A stretch of 64,000 nucleotides of DNA from Glycomyces tenuis DSM 44171 (GTDB lineage Bacteria > Actinomycetota > Actinomycetes > Mycobacteriales > Micromonosporaceae): assembly GCF_000427885.1 (NCBI RefSeq), contig NZ_ATYW01000017.1:62001-126000 (forward strand), in the 5' to 3' direction. Positions 49,947-59,070 of this stretch are shown here, piece by piece (position 1 is the first letter of the stretch; each line of letters opens with the position of its first letter). Made by a program: the position numbers and the translations under genes. A model generated the notes under the pieces. That model was given only the letters and a program-made list of their open reading frames with translations. It was not told the origin of the DNA and did no database searches.

Positions 49947-50402
49947 ATGGCCTACAGCTATTTCTCTCAGGACGATGCTTCGGCCGCCCTCCAGTCCACG
50001 CTCGCGCATGCGCAGCGTCTCCCCGCATTGTCGGCACTGCTCGACGGCGACCTGCTGTGGGACCGGTCGGCGCACCAGCTCGTGTTCATGGTCGATTCCT
50101 GGATCGACGGCACCGGATACGGGCGTCGCATGCACACCTGCACGGACCGCCGCGTCATCGACGACATCGACCTCGTGCGCGGGTTCTCCAACGGCACCAA
50201 GACCGCCGACCCCGAACTCGTGAACGCGGCGGCCGACGAGGTCCTCGATATCATCGGCGCCTGCATCTCCGCGGTCGACAGGTCCGCGGCGTCGGCCGCG
50301 ATCACCGCGACGCTCCATGGCGGCCTGGCGGAGTCCCCGTCTCGAAAGCCGATGTTCACAGCGCTGCGGGCACGGCAGCTCGAGCGTACGGCCCAGCGCT
50401 GA
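49947..50402 (+). CDS. Hypothetical protein, 151 aa
   Basis: Unrecognised. ATG at 49947; the open frame upstream is transposase debris in another frame. The product is soluble, helical and acidic, starting MAYSYFSQDDASAALQSTLAHAQRL and ending basic. No catalytic motif or Cys cluster. GC3 is gene-like. It stands alone between the dead transposase and motif copy D. Confidence 0.5.
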   Translation: MAYSYFSQDDASAALQSTLAHAQRLPALSALLDGDLLWDRSAHQLVFMVDSWIDGTGYGRRMHTCTDRRVIDDIDLVRGFSNGTKTADPELVNAAADEVLDIIGACISAVDRSAASAAITATLHGGLAESPSRKPMFTALRARQLERTAQR

Positions 50403-50729
50403 GCAGGAGGCGAGAGCCGACTCGATCGCGGAATGACAGGTGGCTCGCGAGACCTTCGGAACAGTCCGGGCGCTCCGTGTACGCCCATCCGGGGCTCGGC
50501 GCTTCACTGATGGCGCAGACAATCCGATGTCCGATGAGCGCTCAAGATCGCTACTTCGGGATACAGGTCCCCATAGACCTCGATGATCCCTGCAATGTGA
50601 TGTATCAGAACATGAAAAACGGTCCGATCCTGCAGGGTTCGAGCCGCTCGCCGTTCGTTGGCATGCGGGTCCTTCGGGCCAGTCGGCGGCCCGGTGTCCG
50701 CCTATCCTGCCGGCGGGATCGACGAGACA
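50403..50729. other. Intergenic region holding motif copy D
   Basis: No gene supported. It contains motif copy D at 50553-50597. A short GATCCT/AGGGTTC pairing follows near 50625-50640 but no clear terminator. Confidence 0.45.
50553..50597 (+). repeat. Dispersed 45-bp motif, copy D (diverged)
   Basis: ACTTCGGGATACAG then TCCCCATAGACCTCGATGA and TCCCTGCAATGT; about three quarters of positions agree with copies B and C. It lies on the same strand as the others. Confidence 0.65.
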
Positions 50730-52142
50730 TCAATCGGGAACGGGCTCGCCCAGGCCTGAGAACAGCTTCAGGGTCTGCGTCGACGGGTAGTCGGACAAGG
50801 AGGCGATCCCGTGAGCGAGGTCGATGGGCGCCAGAGATCCCTCGTGCAGATAGCTGACCAGGTGCGGCAGGGTGGCGACGATTCGATGAAAGCCGATGAA
50901 GTCCTCAGGATGTGATGGTTTCTCTAGTTCATCGAGGTACTGTCCGGTGGGGATGTTGAGCACAAGCGAGAAGTTCGAATCGAGCCGGACCAGGATCTTC
51001 TCACCGTAGTTGGTGCGCTTCCCGTAGAGATTCTCCATCTGCGGTGCCCGCTGGACCTTCTCCCGGATGTACCGATGGGACAGGATCGCGGTCTGCGGCC
51101 ACTTGGTCTCTTGCCCAGCGTGCAGCGCCCGGCGTTCGTCTTCGAGGTGGTCGAAGAGCATTCCGGACTTCTCCTGCCCCATCAGGTGGATGGTGACTCC
51201 TTGCCGCTTGGCGTACTCCAGCAGTTCCCGAAGCCGTCTGGTCAATTTCGCATACTGCCGAGGGAACATGAGCGGGCCGTCCTTGACCAGCAGGGTGTTC
51301 TCCAGGGTCGCGAAGTCTCCGCGCTCCCAGCAGTGCTGGATGAACGAGACCAGCAGGAGCATCTCGTGGATGGCCATATAGGCGCTCGCGACCGTGTCTC
51401 GGGCCGACTCCTCGTTCATATCGAGGTGAAGGCCGGGTACGTCGGTGATGTAGACCGGCTCACCACACCTCAGGTTGGGGCACTGCGTCTCGTCCACCCC
51501 ATGTGGAAGGCCACCGGTCAGGTTGTCGCAGTGCGGGCATTCGACGCCGGGGCTGGGTTCATCAGATGATTCCCACTGCTTGTAGAGCAGCCACTTCAAC
51601 GCGTCATGAAGCAGGCCGCCGTGCTCTTCGCGGAGGATGTCCCGGACGATCTCGCGGATCGAGCGGTACACCGCTCCGGCCTCGCCGAACCGTTCCTCCA
51701 GGGACACGTTGCGCAGCGGGAACACGGCATTGCAGTGAAGCGCGGAGTCGCTCATGAGCCGCTCCATGTGGAGCGGATGCGGGGCGTGCGGGTCAATCCG
51801 CTCGGTCTCGGCCCGGCTCAGCTTGAACAGGGCCGTCTTGACGAAGCAGATCTCGCGCATCCTGTCGTCGGAGGTGACCCGTTGGAGCGAGTCGATGATT
51901 GACTCCACCAGGGCCCAGGCCTCCGAAGCTGAGAGCTTCGTCTGCTCACCGTCCCGCCGGCCCGGCGTCCCCGAAGACAGACCCGCGGCGCCACCGGTGT
52001 CGAAGCGCGCCCTCCAGTTCCGGACCGACCCGCGCGAGACTCCGAACACCCGCACCGCCTCGGCAGTGCTCATGCCGTCCCCTACAGCGGCCATCACTCG
52101 CTTCCGCAGCACTTCCTGCTGCTGGGGCGAGAGCCTGCGCAT
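50730..52142 (-). CDS. IS630-type HTH fused to a zinc-ribbon/NurA-like domain
   Basis: 470 aa from ATG 52142 (GAGGGTGG 4 nt upstream). Residues 1-65: MRRLSPQQQEVLRKRVMAAV...MSTAEAVRVFGVSRGSVRNW, the DNA-binding head of IS630/Tc1-type transposases. No DDE domain follows. Instead there is a helical region, a four-Cys zinc ribbon (C202, C205, C221, C226), and a C-terminal part with LLVKDGPLMFP (Asp288), LRELLEYAKRQGVTIHLMGQEKSG and a final SLAPIDLAHGIASLS, which follow the NurA nuclease pattern. NurA nucleases resect DNA and occur in phage-defence modules with HerA-type ATPases; none is next to it. Divergent from an APH-like kinase gene. Confidence 0.6.
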   Translation of the reverse strand: MRRLSPQQQEVLRKRVMAAVGDGMSTAEAVRVFGVSRGSVRNWRARFDTGGAAGLSSGTPGRRDGEQTKLSASEAWALVESIIDSLQRVTSDDRMREICFVKTALFKLSRAETERIDPHAPHPLHMERLMSDSALHCNAVFPLRNVSLEERFGEAGAVYRSIREIVRDILREEHGGLLHDALKWLLYKQWESSDEPSPGVECPHCDNLTGGLPHGVDETQCPNLRCGEPVYITDVPGLHLDMNEESARDTVASAYMAIHEMLLLVSFIQHCWERGDFATLENTLLVKDGPLMFPRQYAKLTRRLRELLEYAKRQGVTIHLMGQEKSGMLFDHLEDERRALHAGQETKWPQTAILSHRYIREKVQRAPQMENLYGKRTNYGEKILVRLDSNFSLVLNIPTGQYLDELEKPSHPEDFIGFHRIVATLPHLVSYLHEGSLAPIDLAHGIASLSDYPSTQTLKLFSGLGEPVPD

Positions 52143-52302
52143 GTCCACCCTCAGATCATCGCCCACACCAACCACACGCGATGATCAACCGATAAGTTTC
52201 GGATCAATACGAGTTCCCACGGGCCGCTGTGAAGTCTGTGAACCGGGAGCGGCCCGGTTAACCTGTTGGCGCGGTGAGGGGCGCTGCCGTGATACTGCTC
52301 GG

Positions 52303-53244
52303 ATGACGAGCGATCAGTATTGGCCCAAGGAGCGGTTCGGGCTCGATTTCCCGAAGTTCTTGCAGCAGTATGGGCTTCAGGCCCGGGGCGAGCCGGTGCC
52401 CTTGACCGGGGGCGAGGACAACCGTCTCGCTCGGATCCCCACCGACCGGGGCGAGGTGGTGATCCGCGAATACCTCCACTCCGGCCGTGCCAAGGTCGGC
52501 GCCGAAGTGTCACTGCTCGAGCACCTCGCCCGAGACGGGTTCCCGACGCCGATGCCGATCTTCCCCAAGGCGGGCGAGCGGGTGGCGTTGGTCGGCGGGA
52601 ACCCGATCGTGGTGTTCCCGTTCGTCTCCGGCCGCGTCCCCGAGGCGATGACGGAGGCGCTGGCCGGCCAGTGCGGGGCCTTGCTGGCCCGGATGCACGT
52701 GAGCACCGAGGGCTGGGCCGACGAGCGGATACCGGTGGTCGACCGCCGCGGCATCCTCGAACAGGCCGCCGCGAGCGACGTCAAGCTCGCGGGGGCGCAG
52801 TTCTGGCGGTCCGAGACACGCGGCTTCCTCGAGCGGAACGCCGCGGCACTGGGGCTGCTCGGCGAGCTTCCCTCCGGCCCTCTCCACCATGACCTGCACC
52901 GGCAGAACGTGCTCGTGGACGGGGACGCGGTCACCGCGGTCCTCGACTTCGACGAGCTCAATCGAGGCCCGCTCATCCTCGATCTCGCCCGATGGTGCCA
53001 TTACGCGGCGCTCGAACAGGACGACATGCGGCTGCCCGCCGCCCTCGTCGAGGCGGCCGTGGCCGGCTACCAGAGCGTCAGGCCCCTCACCGGCGCCGAG
53101 CTGAAGATGCTGCCGTTGGCACTCGACCTCGCCGGCATCGTCGACGCGGCGGGCTTCGTCATGTGGGCCGCACCGTATCTGGGCCTGGAGTCGATCAGCG
53201 AGTGCCGCAGCTGGAAGGCCTACCTCGCGAACTGCGACTCCTGA
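52303..53244 (+). CDS. Aminoglycoside phosphotransferase/homoserine kinase-like protein
   Basis: 313 aa. The catalytic loop HHDLHRQN (195-202) and the DFDE metal motif (215-218) define the APH/ChoK-like fold; VVFPFVSGRVPE and LARMH are typical of homoserine-kinase-II or SrkA-like members. Substrate unknown; a small-molecule or protein kinase. ATG at 52303 is likely leaderless, with TGATACT about 6 nt upstream. It shares a 160-bp divergent region with the HTH-NurA-like gene. Confidence 0.82.
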   Translation: MTSDQYWPKERFGLDFPKFLQQYGLQARGEPVPLTGGEDNRLARIPTDRGEVVIREYLHSGRAKVGAEVSLLEHLARDGFPTPMPIFPKAGERVALVGGNPIVVFPFVSGRVPEAMTEALAGQCGALLARMHVSTEGWADERIPVVDRRGILEQAAASDVKLAGAQFWRSETRGFLERNAAALGLLGELPSGPLHHDLHRQNVLVDGDAVTAVLDFDELNRGPLILDLARWCHYAALEQDDMRLPAALVEAAVAGYQSVRPLTGAELKMLPLALDLAGIVDAAGFVMWAAPYLGLESISECRSWKAYLANCDS

Positions 53245-53410
53245 GCCCAGAGAGCGGGCTTCGCGGGCCGGTCGAGCTCGTCATGGATGCGTCATGGATT
53301 CGACGGCGGCGAGAAGGACCGATCGAGGACGCGCACCGGCACGCTTTCCCTGTTCGCAGTGCGTCGCAGTGCGACGGCGAGAGATCTGCACTCGAAGGAA
53401 GTGATTCGCC

Positions 53411-53851
53411 ATGGGCGACAGGATCAGCTACAGCCCGGAGCACATCAGGGAAGTCGGGGAGACCGTCTGCCCCGACATCGCGAACTTCTACGACGACGTC
53501 GGCTACAAGGCGGCCGAGGCCGGGCGCGTGGGGGCTTCGGTCTTCGGCGACCACGGCCTGGGCGAGACCTGGACGACCTTCTTCAACCTCTACTACGACG
53601 TCGTCTACGAAACGGGGTCCAACACCCGCGCCATGGGCCGGACCCTCACGCAGATCGCGGAAGATCAGGAGATCCTCGAGGGCGAACTGGTGAACACGTT
53701 CGGGCAGATGGAATCCGAGATCGACGCGGGCGGATACACCTCGACGCCCTCGACCAGCTACCCCGAGGCGCCCTTGAAAGCCCCCGCGCCGGAGGACAAG
53801 GACGAGAACCCCTACACCGCCGAACTGGGCGGCCCGGTCCCCGGCCTCTGA
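53411..53851 (+). CDS. WXG100-like small protein
   Basis: 146 aa. Two helices with GLGETWTTFFNLYY around a W-containing turn, then an acidic Pro-rich tail (YPEAPLKAPAPEDKDENPY). GAAGGAAG lies about 7 nt before ATG 53411. No signal peptide. The following gene starts 48 bp on, so the two probably form an operon. The small-large pairing resembles ESX substrate pairs; no secretion core genes are in the window. Confidence 0.65.
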   Translation: MGDRISYSPEHIREVGETVCPDIANFYDDVGYKAAEAGRVGASVFGDHGLGETWTTFFNLYYDVVYETGSNTRAMGRTLTQIAEDQEILEGELVNTFGQMESEIDAGGYTSTPSTSYPEAPLKAPAPEDKDENPYTAELGGPVPGL

Positions 53852-53899
53852 CCCGCCCCGACCGCTTTCAAGGTCCTGCACGACGAAGGAGCAAGCCGC

Positions 53900-54961
53900 A
53901 TGAGCGCCTATCAACCACTCGACTTCAACTCGCTGGCGGAGGCGACCGGCGACATCCCCCAGATGATCGCCGACCTCCGCGACCCCTTCTTCGACATGTA
54001 CCAACGGGAGATCGCGATCGCGAAATGGCCGGCCTACGCCGACGTCATCAGGCTCAGCAAGGAAGAGGCGTGGCGCCGGATCGGCATCGGCCCGGGCCAG
54101 GGCATCCCGAACTCGGACAACCCCCTGAACCACCGGCAGCCGAGCCGGCAGTCGAGCATCCTCCCGTTCTTCGTGCCCCAGGAGGCGACCGCCGCGGAGG
54201 AGCAGGCGATCGCCGACAGCGGAGCGGCCAGCGCGACCTCGGCCGTCGACGAGATCCGTTCGGCGTTCGACGAGGTGCTGGAGAACGGCTCCCTGGCCGC
54301 GGCGGACACCTTGCTCCAGAAGCTCTCCGCCGCGGGCGAGTCGGTCGATCACCTCATCGAGACGCATGACCGGGGCGGGTTCGCGAAGGTGGAGGACCTG
54401 TTCGACGCCTGGGACGGGCGCGACTCCGAAGCCGGCGCGGAGCAGTTCGGCGAGCGCCTGCGGACCGCGGCGGGCCTCCACCGCATGATGACCGCGCAAC
54501 TGATACAGGGCGGCTCCGCCGAGTGCGCCGCCAAGCTCACGACGCAGATGTACCTGGGCTCGACGCTCAAGAGCGTTCACGAGCAGATCGACGAGCTCAT
54601 GACCGGCACGAGCACGCTGGTGAAGGTCCTCGTCCGGACCGCGTTCAACGAGATTCCCCACTCGGGGGGCATCGTCAGCCTCCTCGACGGCCTCCTCGAG
54701 CAGCAGGGCAGCGGCGAGACCGCGGCCGGCAACTGGCTCACGGCCGCCTTCGGCAAGCTCGACATGGAATACGACATGGGACTGGAACCGCAGAAGGGTT
54801 CGGTTCTGCGTCAGCAGCTCCTCGCCGCCGCCGCGTACTGCAAGGACACGCTGAAGAACGCCCGTGACGAGGCGCAGCGGGGCCTGGGCATCGACCTGAG
54901 CACCTGGCAGGGCTTCTTCCCTCAAGCGGCGAACGTCCTCATCCCGGGCGAACCCGTCTAG
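53900..54961 (+). CDS. Large helical protein paired with the WXG100-like gene
   Basis: 353 aa, almost all helical, without signal peptide or membrane helix. It begins MSAYQPLDFNSLAEATGDIPQMIADLRDPFFDMYQ. The middle (about 85-190) is Ala/Glu-rich, and the end reads LGIDLSTWQGFFPQAANVL. No toxin motif is seen. It probably is the long partner of the 146-aa protein. A comparable pair lies at 29270-30908, but the sequences are unrelated. Confidence 0.6.
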   Translation: MSAYQPLDFNSLAEATGDIPQMIADLRDPFFDMYQREIAIAKWPAYADVIRLSKEEAWRRIGIGPGQGIPNSDNPLNHRQPSRQSSILPFFVPQEATAAEEQAIADSGAASATSAVDEIRSAFDEVLENGSLAAADTLLQKLSAAGESVDHLIETHDRGGFAKVEDLFDAWDGRDSEAGAEQFGERLRTAAGLHRMMTAQLIQGGSAECAAKLTTQMYLGSTLKSVHEQIDELMTGTSTLVKVLVRTAFNEIPHSGGIVSLLDGLLEQQGSGETAAGNWLTAAFGKLDMEYDMGLEPQKGSVLRQQLLAAAAYCKDTLKNARDEAQRGLGIDLSTWQGFFPQAANVLIPGEPV

Positions 54962-55077
54962 GCAGTGTTCGAGAGGTCGATGCGCGCACCGGGCGAGTCG
55001 GATCCGCCCGGCGGTCGGGCCGGGCCCGCCGGGACGGCCATCGACTCGCAGGACACCAGGGCCGGCCGGCACTGAGT

Positions 55078-56010
55078 TCAAGCGGATCCTGGTGTCGCCG
55101 CCCGCGAAGAGGGCCGGCTGTTCGGGGCGGTCTCGGCAGCGCAGTCCACGAAGGCGCGCACCCTGCCGGTTTCGTTGGATTCGAGCCAGACCGGCGCCCA
55201 TTGGAGTTCAGGCGCGCCGGTGATCGGCAGGTAGACGACGCCGGGGCGCGGGTAGAAGCGCGCGGCGTGCGCGCCGACCGGAAAGACGCCCTGTCCAGCG
55301 GCGACCAGCGCCAGAATCTCCGAGAAGGTCTCCGCCACCGGGCCCGACCGCACCGGGCGGCCCGAAGGGGCCGTGGCGGGGACGCGGTAGCGGATCGCCG
55401 CCTCGGGGAGGCCGCTGGGGTGGATGACCGGATGGGCTGCGAAGGCCTCAGCGGTCGCCTGCCGTTCGCGCGCGAGCCGGTGGCCTTCGGGGACGGCCAG
55501 CACGAGCGGCTCGGTGAACAGCACCGGCCCGACCCGCACCCCCTCGACCGGAAGGGCGGTGATGAGCACGTCGAGCTGCCCGGACACGACGCGTTCGCAG
55601 GCGTCGTGGAGCTGCGCCTCGTGGAGGTGGACCCGGCAGTCCCGGTATCGGCCGCTGAACCGGTCGACGGCCGAGAGGAGCGCTTGACCGGCCGCGGCGC
55701 CGACGAAGCCGACGTGCAGCTCCCCGGCGAGTCCGCGTCCGGCCTCGACCGCGCGCCGCTCGGCCGCGTCCATCTGCGCCACCAGTGGACGCAGCTCCGT
55801 CGCCAGCCGGGCGCCGATCGGGGTGGCCGCGACGGTGCGGCTGGTGCGGGTGAACAGCGGGGCGCCGATACGGCGCTCGAGGCGCTTCACTATGCGGCTG
55901 ACCTGTCCGGTCGACAGGCGCAACCGCTCGGCGGTCCGGCCGAAGTGCAGCTCCTCGTCGAGCGTCAGCAGCACTTCGATGTCAGTGCGTTCGAGCACCT
56001 CAGCCTCCAT
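55078..56010 (-). CDS. LysR-family transcriptional regulator
   Basis: 310 aa. N-terminal HTH (DIEVLLTLDEELHFGRTAERLRLSTGQVSRIVKRLERRIGAPLFTRT), then a type-2 periplasmic-binding effector domain with LHVGFVGAAAGQALL, LDVLITALPVEG and VLAVPEGHRL. Its start codon is 3 bp from the palindrome TTGCGTCGGACGCAA (56013-56027), a classic T-N11-A site, so it should control itself and the divergent DUF998 gene. Confidence 0.9.
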   Translation of the reverse strand: MEAEVLERTDIEVLLTLDEELHFGRTAERLRLSTGQVSRIVKRLERRIGAPLFTRTSRTVAATPIGARLATELRPLVAQMDAAERRAVEAGRGLAGELHVGFVGAAAGQALLSAVDRFSGRYRDCRVHLHEAQLHDACERVVSGQLDVLITALPVEGVRVGPVLFTEPLVLAVPEGHRLARERQATAEAFAAHPVIHPSGLPEAAIRYRVPATAPSGRPVRSGPVAETFSEILALVAAGQGVFPVGAHAARFYPRPGVVYLPITGAPELQWAPVWLESNETGRVRAFVDCAAETAPNSRPSSRAATPGSA

Positions 56011-56012
56011 CG

Positions 56013-56027
56013 TTGCGTCGGACGCAA
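56013..56027. promoter_or_regulatory. LysR-type operator
   Basis: TTGCGTC-G-GACGCAA, perfect 7-1-7 palindrome of the T-N11-A type, touching the LysR start codon and lying 165 bp before the DUF998 gene. Confidence 0.7.
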
Positions 56028-56191
56028 CGACTGTAGCCGGAATCGATCTTGATGGCGGCGCGGGCGGCGCGCAGAGTGGTCTTCGCATACGGCACCGGGA
56101 CCTGCCGCGGAATCGTCGCCCGCGATGAATCCGCGCCCGCCGCCTCGTCTAACCGGACAGCACCCATCACCCGCCACAAGGAGCACTGCTC

Positions 56192-56860
56192 ATGACCACC
56201 GTGACCACCACCCGCCCTCTGGCCGCCCCGGCCGCGACCGCCGCCGTCCCGCGCCGACTGCTGGCGTGCGGAGTACTCGCCGGGCCGCTGTTCGTCGGCC
56301 TCACCGTCGCCCAGGCCGCGACCCGCGACGGCTTCGACCCGGTCGTGCACCCGCTGAGCCTGCTCAGCCTCGGCGAGCTCGGCTGGATCCAGATCGCGAA
56401 CTTCGTCGTCTCGGGCCTGCTGGCCCTGACCGGAGCGGTGGGACTCCACCGCTCGCTCGCAGGCGGCCCCGCCGCCACGTGGGGCCCGAGGCTGTTCGGC
56501 CTCTACGGGATCGCCCTGGTGTGGGGCGGCGTCTTCGTCGCCGACCCGGCCTTCGGCTACCCGCTCGGCACCCCGGACGGCGCTCCCGCCGAGCAGAGCT
56601 GGCACAGCGTCCTCCACGCGTTCGCCGCCCCGGGAGCCTGCCTCACACTGTTCGCCGCCTGCTTCGTCTTCGCGCGCCGGTTCGAGCGCGAACGCCGCAC
56701 CGCCTGGCGCGCGGTCTGCCTCACCGTGCCGGTCCTGTACCTGGCGCTCACGGCGGCCTCCTTCGCCGCGGCCGACTACCGGTTGATGCTCGCCGGCGGC
56801 GCGCTCATCTGGCTGTGGGCCTCGGCCCTCACGTTCCAGCACCTGCGCTCGGTTCGCTAG
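56192..56860 (+). CDS. DUF998 integral membrane protein
   Basis: 222 aa with six hydrophobic helices. RDGFDPVVHPLSLLSLGELGWIQ and FVADPAFGYPLGTPD are the DUF998 signatures. Function unknown. ATG at 56192 has AAGGAG 10 nt upstream. It is the likely LysR target and is followed 41 bp later by the DUF4287 gene. Confidence 0.88.
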   Translation: MTTVTTTRPLAAPAATAAVPRRLLACGVLAGPLFVGLTVAQAATRDGFDPVVHPLSLLSLGELGWIQIANFVVSGLLALTGAVGLHRSLAGGPAATWGPRLFGLYGIALVWGGVFVADPAFGYPLGTPDGAPAEQSWHSVLHAFAAPGACLTLFAACFVFARRFERERRTAWRAVCLTVPVLYLALTAASFAAADYRLMLAGGALIWLWASALTFQHLRSVR

Positions 56861-56901
56861 CGCAGACCGACCACCCGACGACGACCCCACGGAGGATTCC
56901 C

Positions 56902-57129
56902 ATGACCACGCCGCCCAAGGGCCCCACCTCGTACTTCCCTTCGATCGAGCGGACCCACGGCCGAGCGATCGCCGACTGGCTCGACGACATGCGGGCGAGC
57001 GGCCACACCGGACACAAGGCCCTGGTCAACTGGCTCAAGGCCGAGCACGGCCTCGGCCACGGGCACGCCAACGCGCTGACCGCCTACCACCTCAACCCCG
57101 GGAAATGGCCCGAATACCGGGCGACGTAG
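56902..57129 (+). CDS. DUF4287 domain protein
   Basis: 75 aa. SYFPSIERTHGRAIADWL and HKALVNWLKAEHGLGHGHANALTAYHL match DUF4287, a short helical domain often found alone or with DUF5655. Role unknown. GGAGGA lies 6 nt before ATG 56902; probably in an operon with DUF998. Its stop is 11 bp from the stop of the convergent sigma gene. Confidence 0.88.
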   Translation: MTTPPKGPTSYFPSIERTHGRAIADWLDDMRASGHTGHKALVNWLKAEHGLGHGHANALTAYHLNPGKWPEYRAT

Positions 57130-57140
57130 GCCCCGCCCCG

Positions 57141-58364
57141 TCAGGGGCGGCACGCGGCGGCTCTGCGCAAGAGGTATCGCTGCTCGGGCATGCTCGTGGC
57201 GAGCCGTGCCGCCTCCAGGTAGGCGGTGCGGGATTCGTCGATGCGGCCCGCCCGCTCCAGCAGGTGCGCCCTGACCGCGTGCAGGCGGTGGAGCGGCTCC
57301 AGCTTCCGTTGCCGCATCAGCGGTTCGAGCATCGACAGGCCGGCGTCGGGTCCCTCGGTCATCGCGACGGCCACGGCGCGATTCATGGTGACCACGGCCC
57401 CCGGCGCGACGGCGTCGAGCATTCGGTAGAGCTCGGCGATCTGCGGCCAGTCCGTGTCGGCGTAGTCGGCCGCCTCGTCGTGGACGGCGGCGATCGCCGC
57501 TTGGAGCTGGAACGGCCCGACCGGGCCGGTCGGCAGCGCGTGCTCCACGAGCGCCACGCCTTCGGCGATCATCGCCCCGTCCCACCGGGCGCGGTCCTGC
57601 TCGGCCAGCGGCACGAGTTCGCCGCGGTCGTCGACTCGCGCCCTCGCCCGCGCCTCGGTCAGCAGCATCAACGCCAGCAGGCCGGCGGTCTCGGTGTCGC
57701 TGGGCAAGCGGCGCCGAAGTTCCCGGGCGAGCCGGATCGCCTCCCGGGTCAACGAGATGTCGAGCAGCTCGGTTCCGGCGCTTCGGGCGTACCCCTCGTT
57801 GAAGATCAGGTACAGCACCTGGCGCGCCGACCGCACCCGCTCGGGCAGGTCGTCCGCGCCGACGTCGCCGAGACTCGCGTCCGAGGCCGACAGCTTCGCC
57901 TTGGCCCGGCTGATCCGCTGCGCCATGGTGGCGACCGGCACGAGGAACGCCGAGGCGATCTGCTCGGTGGTCAACCCGCCGACCGCGCGCAGAGTCAGGG
58001 CGACCTGGGAGGCCTCGGAGAGCGAGGGGTGGCAGCACAGCAGCAGCACATGCAGCGAATCGTCCCGTTCGGCGCCGGAGCGGCGGGGAGTGGGGTCGCG
58101 TTCTGCGGCGGTCTCGCGAGCCGTGCGGGCCTGGTCGCTGCGCTGGGCGTCGATCAGCCGCCGCGACGCTGCCCGGACCAGCCAGGCGCGGGGGTTCCTC
58201 GGCAGCCCTTCGCGCGGCCAGTGCAGCGCCGCCGCGATCAGCGCCTCCTGGACGGCGTCCTCGCAGCGGTCGAAGTGCCCGTAGCGGCGGACCAGCGCCC
58301 CGAGGACGTGCGGCGACTCGCGCCGCCACACCGCCTCGAGGTCGCCGTCCGGAGTCTGGACCAT
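57141..58364 (-). CDS. ECF42-type RNA polymerase sigma factor (DUF6596)
   Basis: 407 aa. Sigma region 2 (YGHFDRCEDAVQEALIAAALHWP) and region 4 (GLTTEQIASAFLVPVATMAQRISRAKAKL), then a long TPR-like C-terminal domain (LIFNEGYARS..., AIAAVHDEAADYADTDWPQI, LYRMLDAVAPGAVVTMNRAVA). This layout is ECF42, which works without an anti-sigma factor and with a DGPF/YCII protein encoded next to it. The start is 4 bp from the stop of the YCII gene, so they are one operon. Confidence 0.93.
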   Translation of the reverse strand: MVQTPDGDLEAVWRRESPHVLGALVRRYGHFDRCEDAVQEALIAAALHWPREGLPRNPRAWLVRAASRRLIDAQRSDQARTARETAAERDPTPRRSGAERDDSLHVLLLCCHPSLSEASQVALTLRAVGGLTTEQIASAFLVPVATMAQRISRAKAKLSASDASLGDVGADDLPERVRSARQVLYLIFNEGYARSAGTELLDISLTREAIRLARELRRRLPSDTETAGLLALMLLTEARARARVDDRGELVPLAEQDRARWDGAMIAEGVALVEHALPTGPVGPFQLQAAIAAVHDEAADYADTDWPQIAELYRMLDAVAPGAVVTMNRAVAVAMTEGPDAGLSMLEPLMRQRKLEPLHRLHAVRAHLLERAGRIDESRTAYLEAARLATSMPEQRYLLRRAAACRP

Positions 58365-58368
58365 GCCC

Positions 58369-58761
58369 TTACCGCTCCTCGCCGCCCGGCCACATCGCCG
58401 GTCGCAGCTCGATCGTCTCGCCGGGCCCGGAGAAGGCGTGCGCGATCTCCTGGGCGCGTTCAGGGCCGGCGACGTCGATCAGGAAGAACCCGGCCAGGTG
58501 CTCCTTGTACTCGGAGTAGGGGCCGTCGGTGGCCAGCGGCTCGCCGTCGCGCCAGCGGTAGAGCGTCGACGTGGTCGGATCGCCGAGGGCCTCTCCGGTG
58601 ATCAGCTCGCCGTTCTCCTGCATCTCCCCCAGCAGCCGCTCGAACTCGGAGTTCAGCCGCTCGCGCTGCTCGGCGGGCAGGGCCTGGTTCTCGGCGACGA
58701 AGTCGCCGGTCGGGTGCCCCCACGGCTGGGGGTTGGAGTGGATCAGAATGACGTACTTCAT
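58369..58761 (-). CDS. YCII/DGPF-domain protein, ECF42 partner
   Basis: 130 aa. MKYVILIHSNPQPWGHPTG and ATDGPYSEYKEHLAGFFLIDV carry the DGPF motif of YCII-related proteins, which are co-encoded with ECF42 sigma factors and are usually their main targets. Small alpha/beta enzyme fold, activity unknown. ATG at 58761 follows AGGAGG at a 6-nt gap. An ECF-type promoter lies 50-80 bp upstream. Confidence 0.93.
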   Translation of the reverse strand: MKYVILIHSNPQPWGHPTGDFVAENQALPAEQRERLNSEFERLLGEMQENGELITGEALGDPTTSTLYRWRDGEPLATDGPYSEYKEHLAGFFLIDVAGPERAQEIAHAFSGPGETIELRPAMWPGGEER

Positions 58762-58813
58762 GGTGACCTCCTGGCCATCGTCATCGGGCCGGACTTTCCG
58801 GCCGCTCACCTGA

Positions 58814-58843
58814 GACGACGGAGCCGCACCGCGGTTCTCGACA
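58814..58843 (-). promoter_or_regulatory. ECF42-type promoter of the YCII-sigma operon
   Basis: Minus strand: TGTCGA (58843-58838), 17-bp spacer, CGTCGTC (58820-58814). TGTCGA and CGTC are the elements described for ECF42 autoregulated promoters. Confidence 0.6.
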
Positions 58844-59070
58844 TCGTCTGCCGCCTCACCCGGAAAATGCTTCACCGGCGCCGCCCGCCTGGGCGTTCCC
58901 CGGCTCGGCTCCGCGATGAACTCGACTGCCGGTCCCCCGGCAAAGCCCGCAGTGACCGACTCACGGCCGATCTGGTGCCCCGGTCGGAGACATCGTAGTT
59001 CAACAGTTCGGCGGACTGCTGAGCCAACGCTGCGGGCACATGCATCGTTAAGCGACCATGCACGGCCACT

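Noticed and set aside
49557-50402. 281-codon frame joining transposase and the 151-aa protein
   Set aside because: The first two thirds are an out-of-frame reading of transposase remains; gene-like sequence starts only at ATG 49947.
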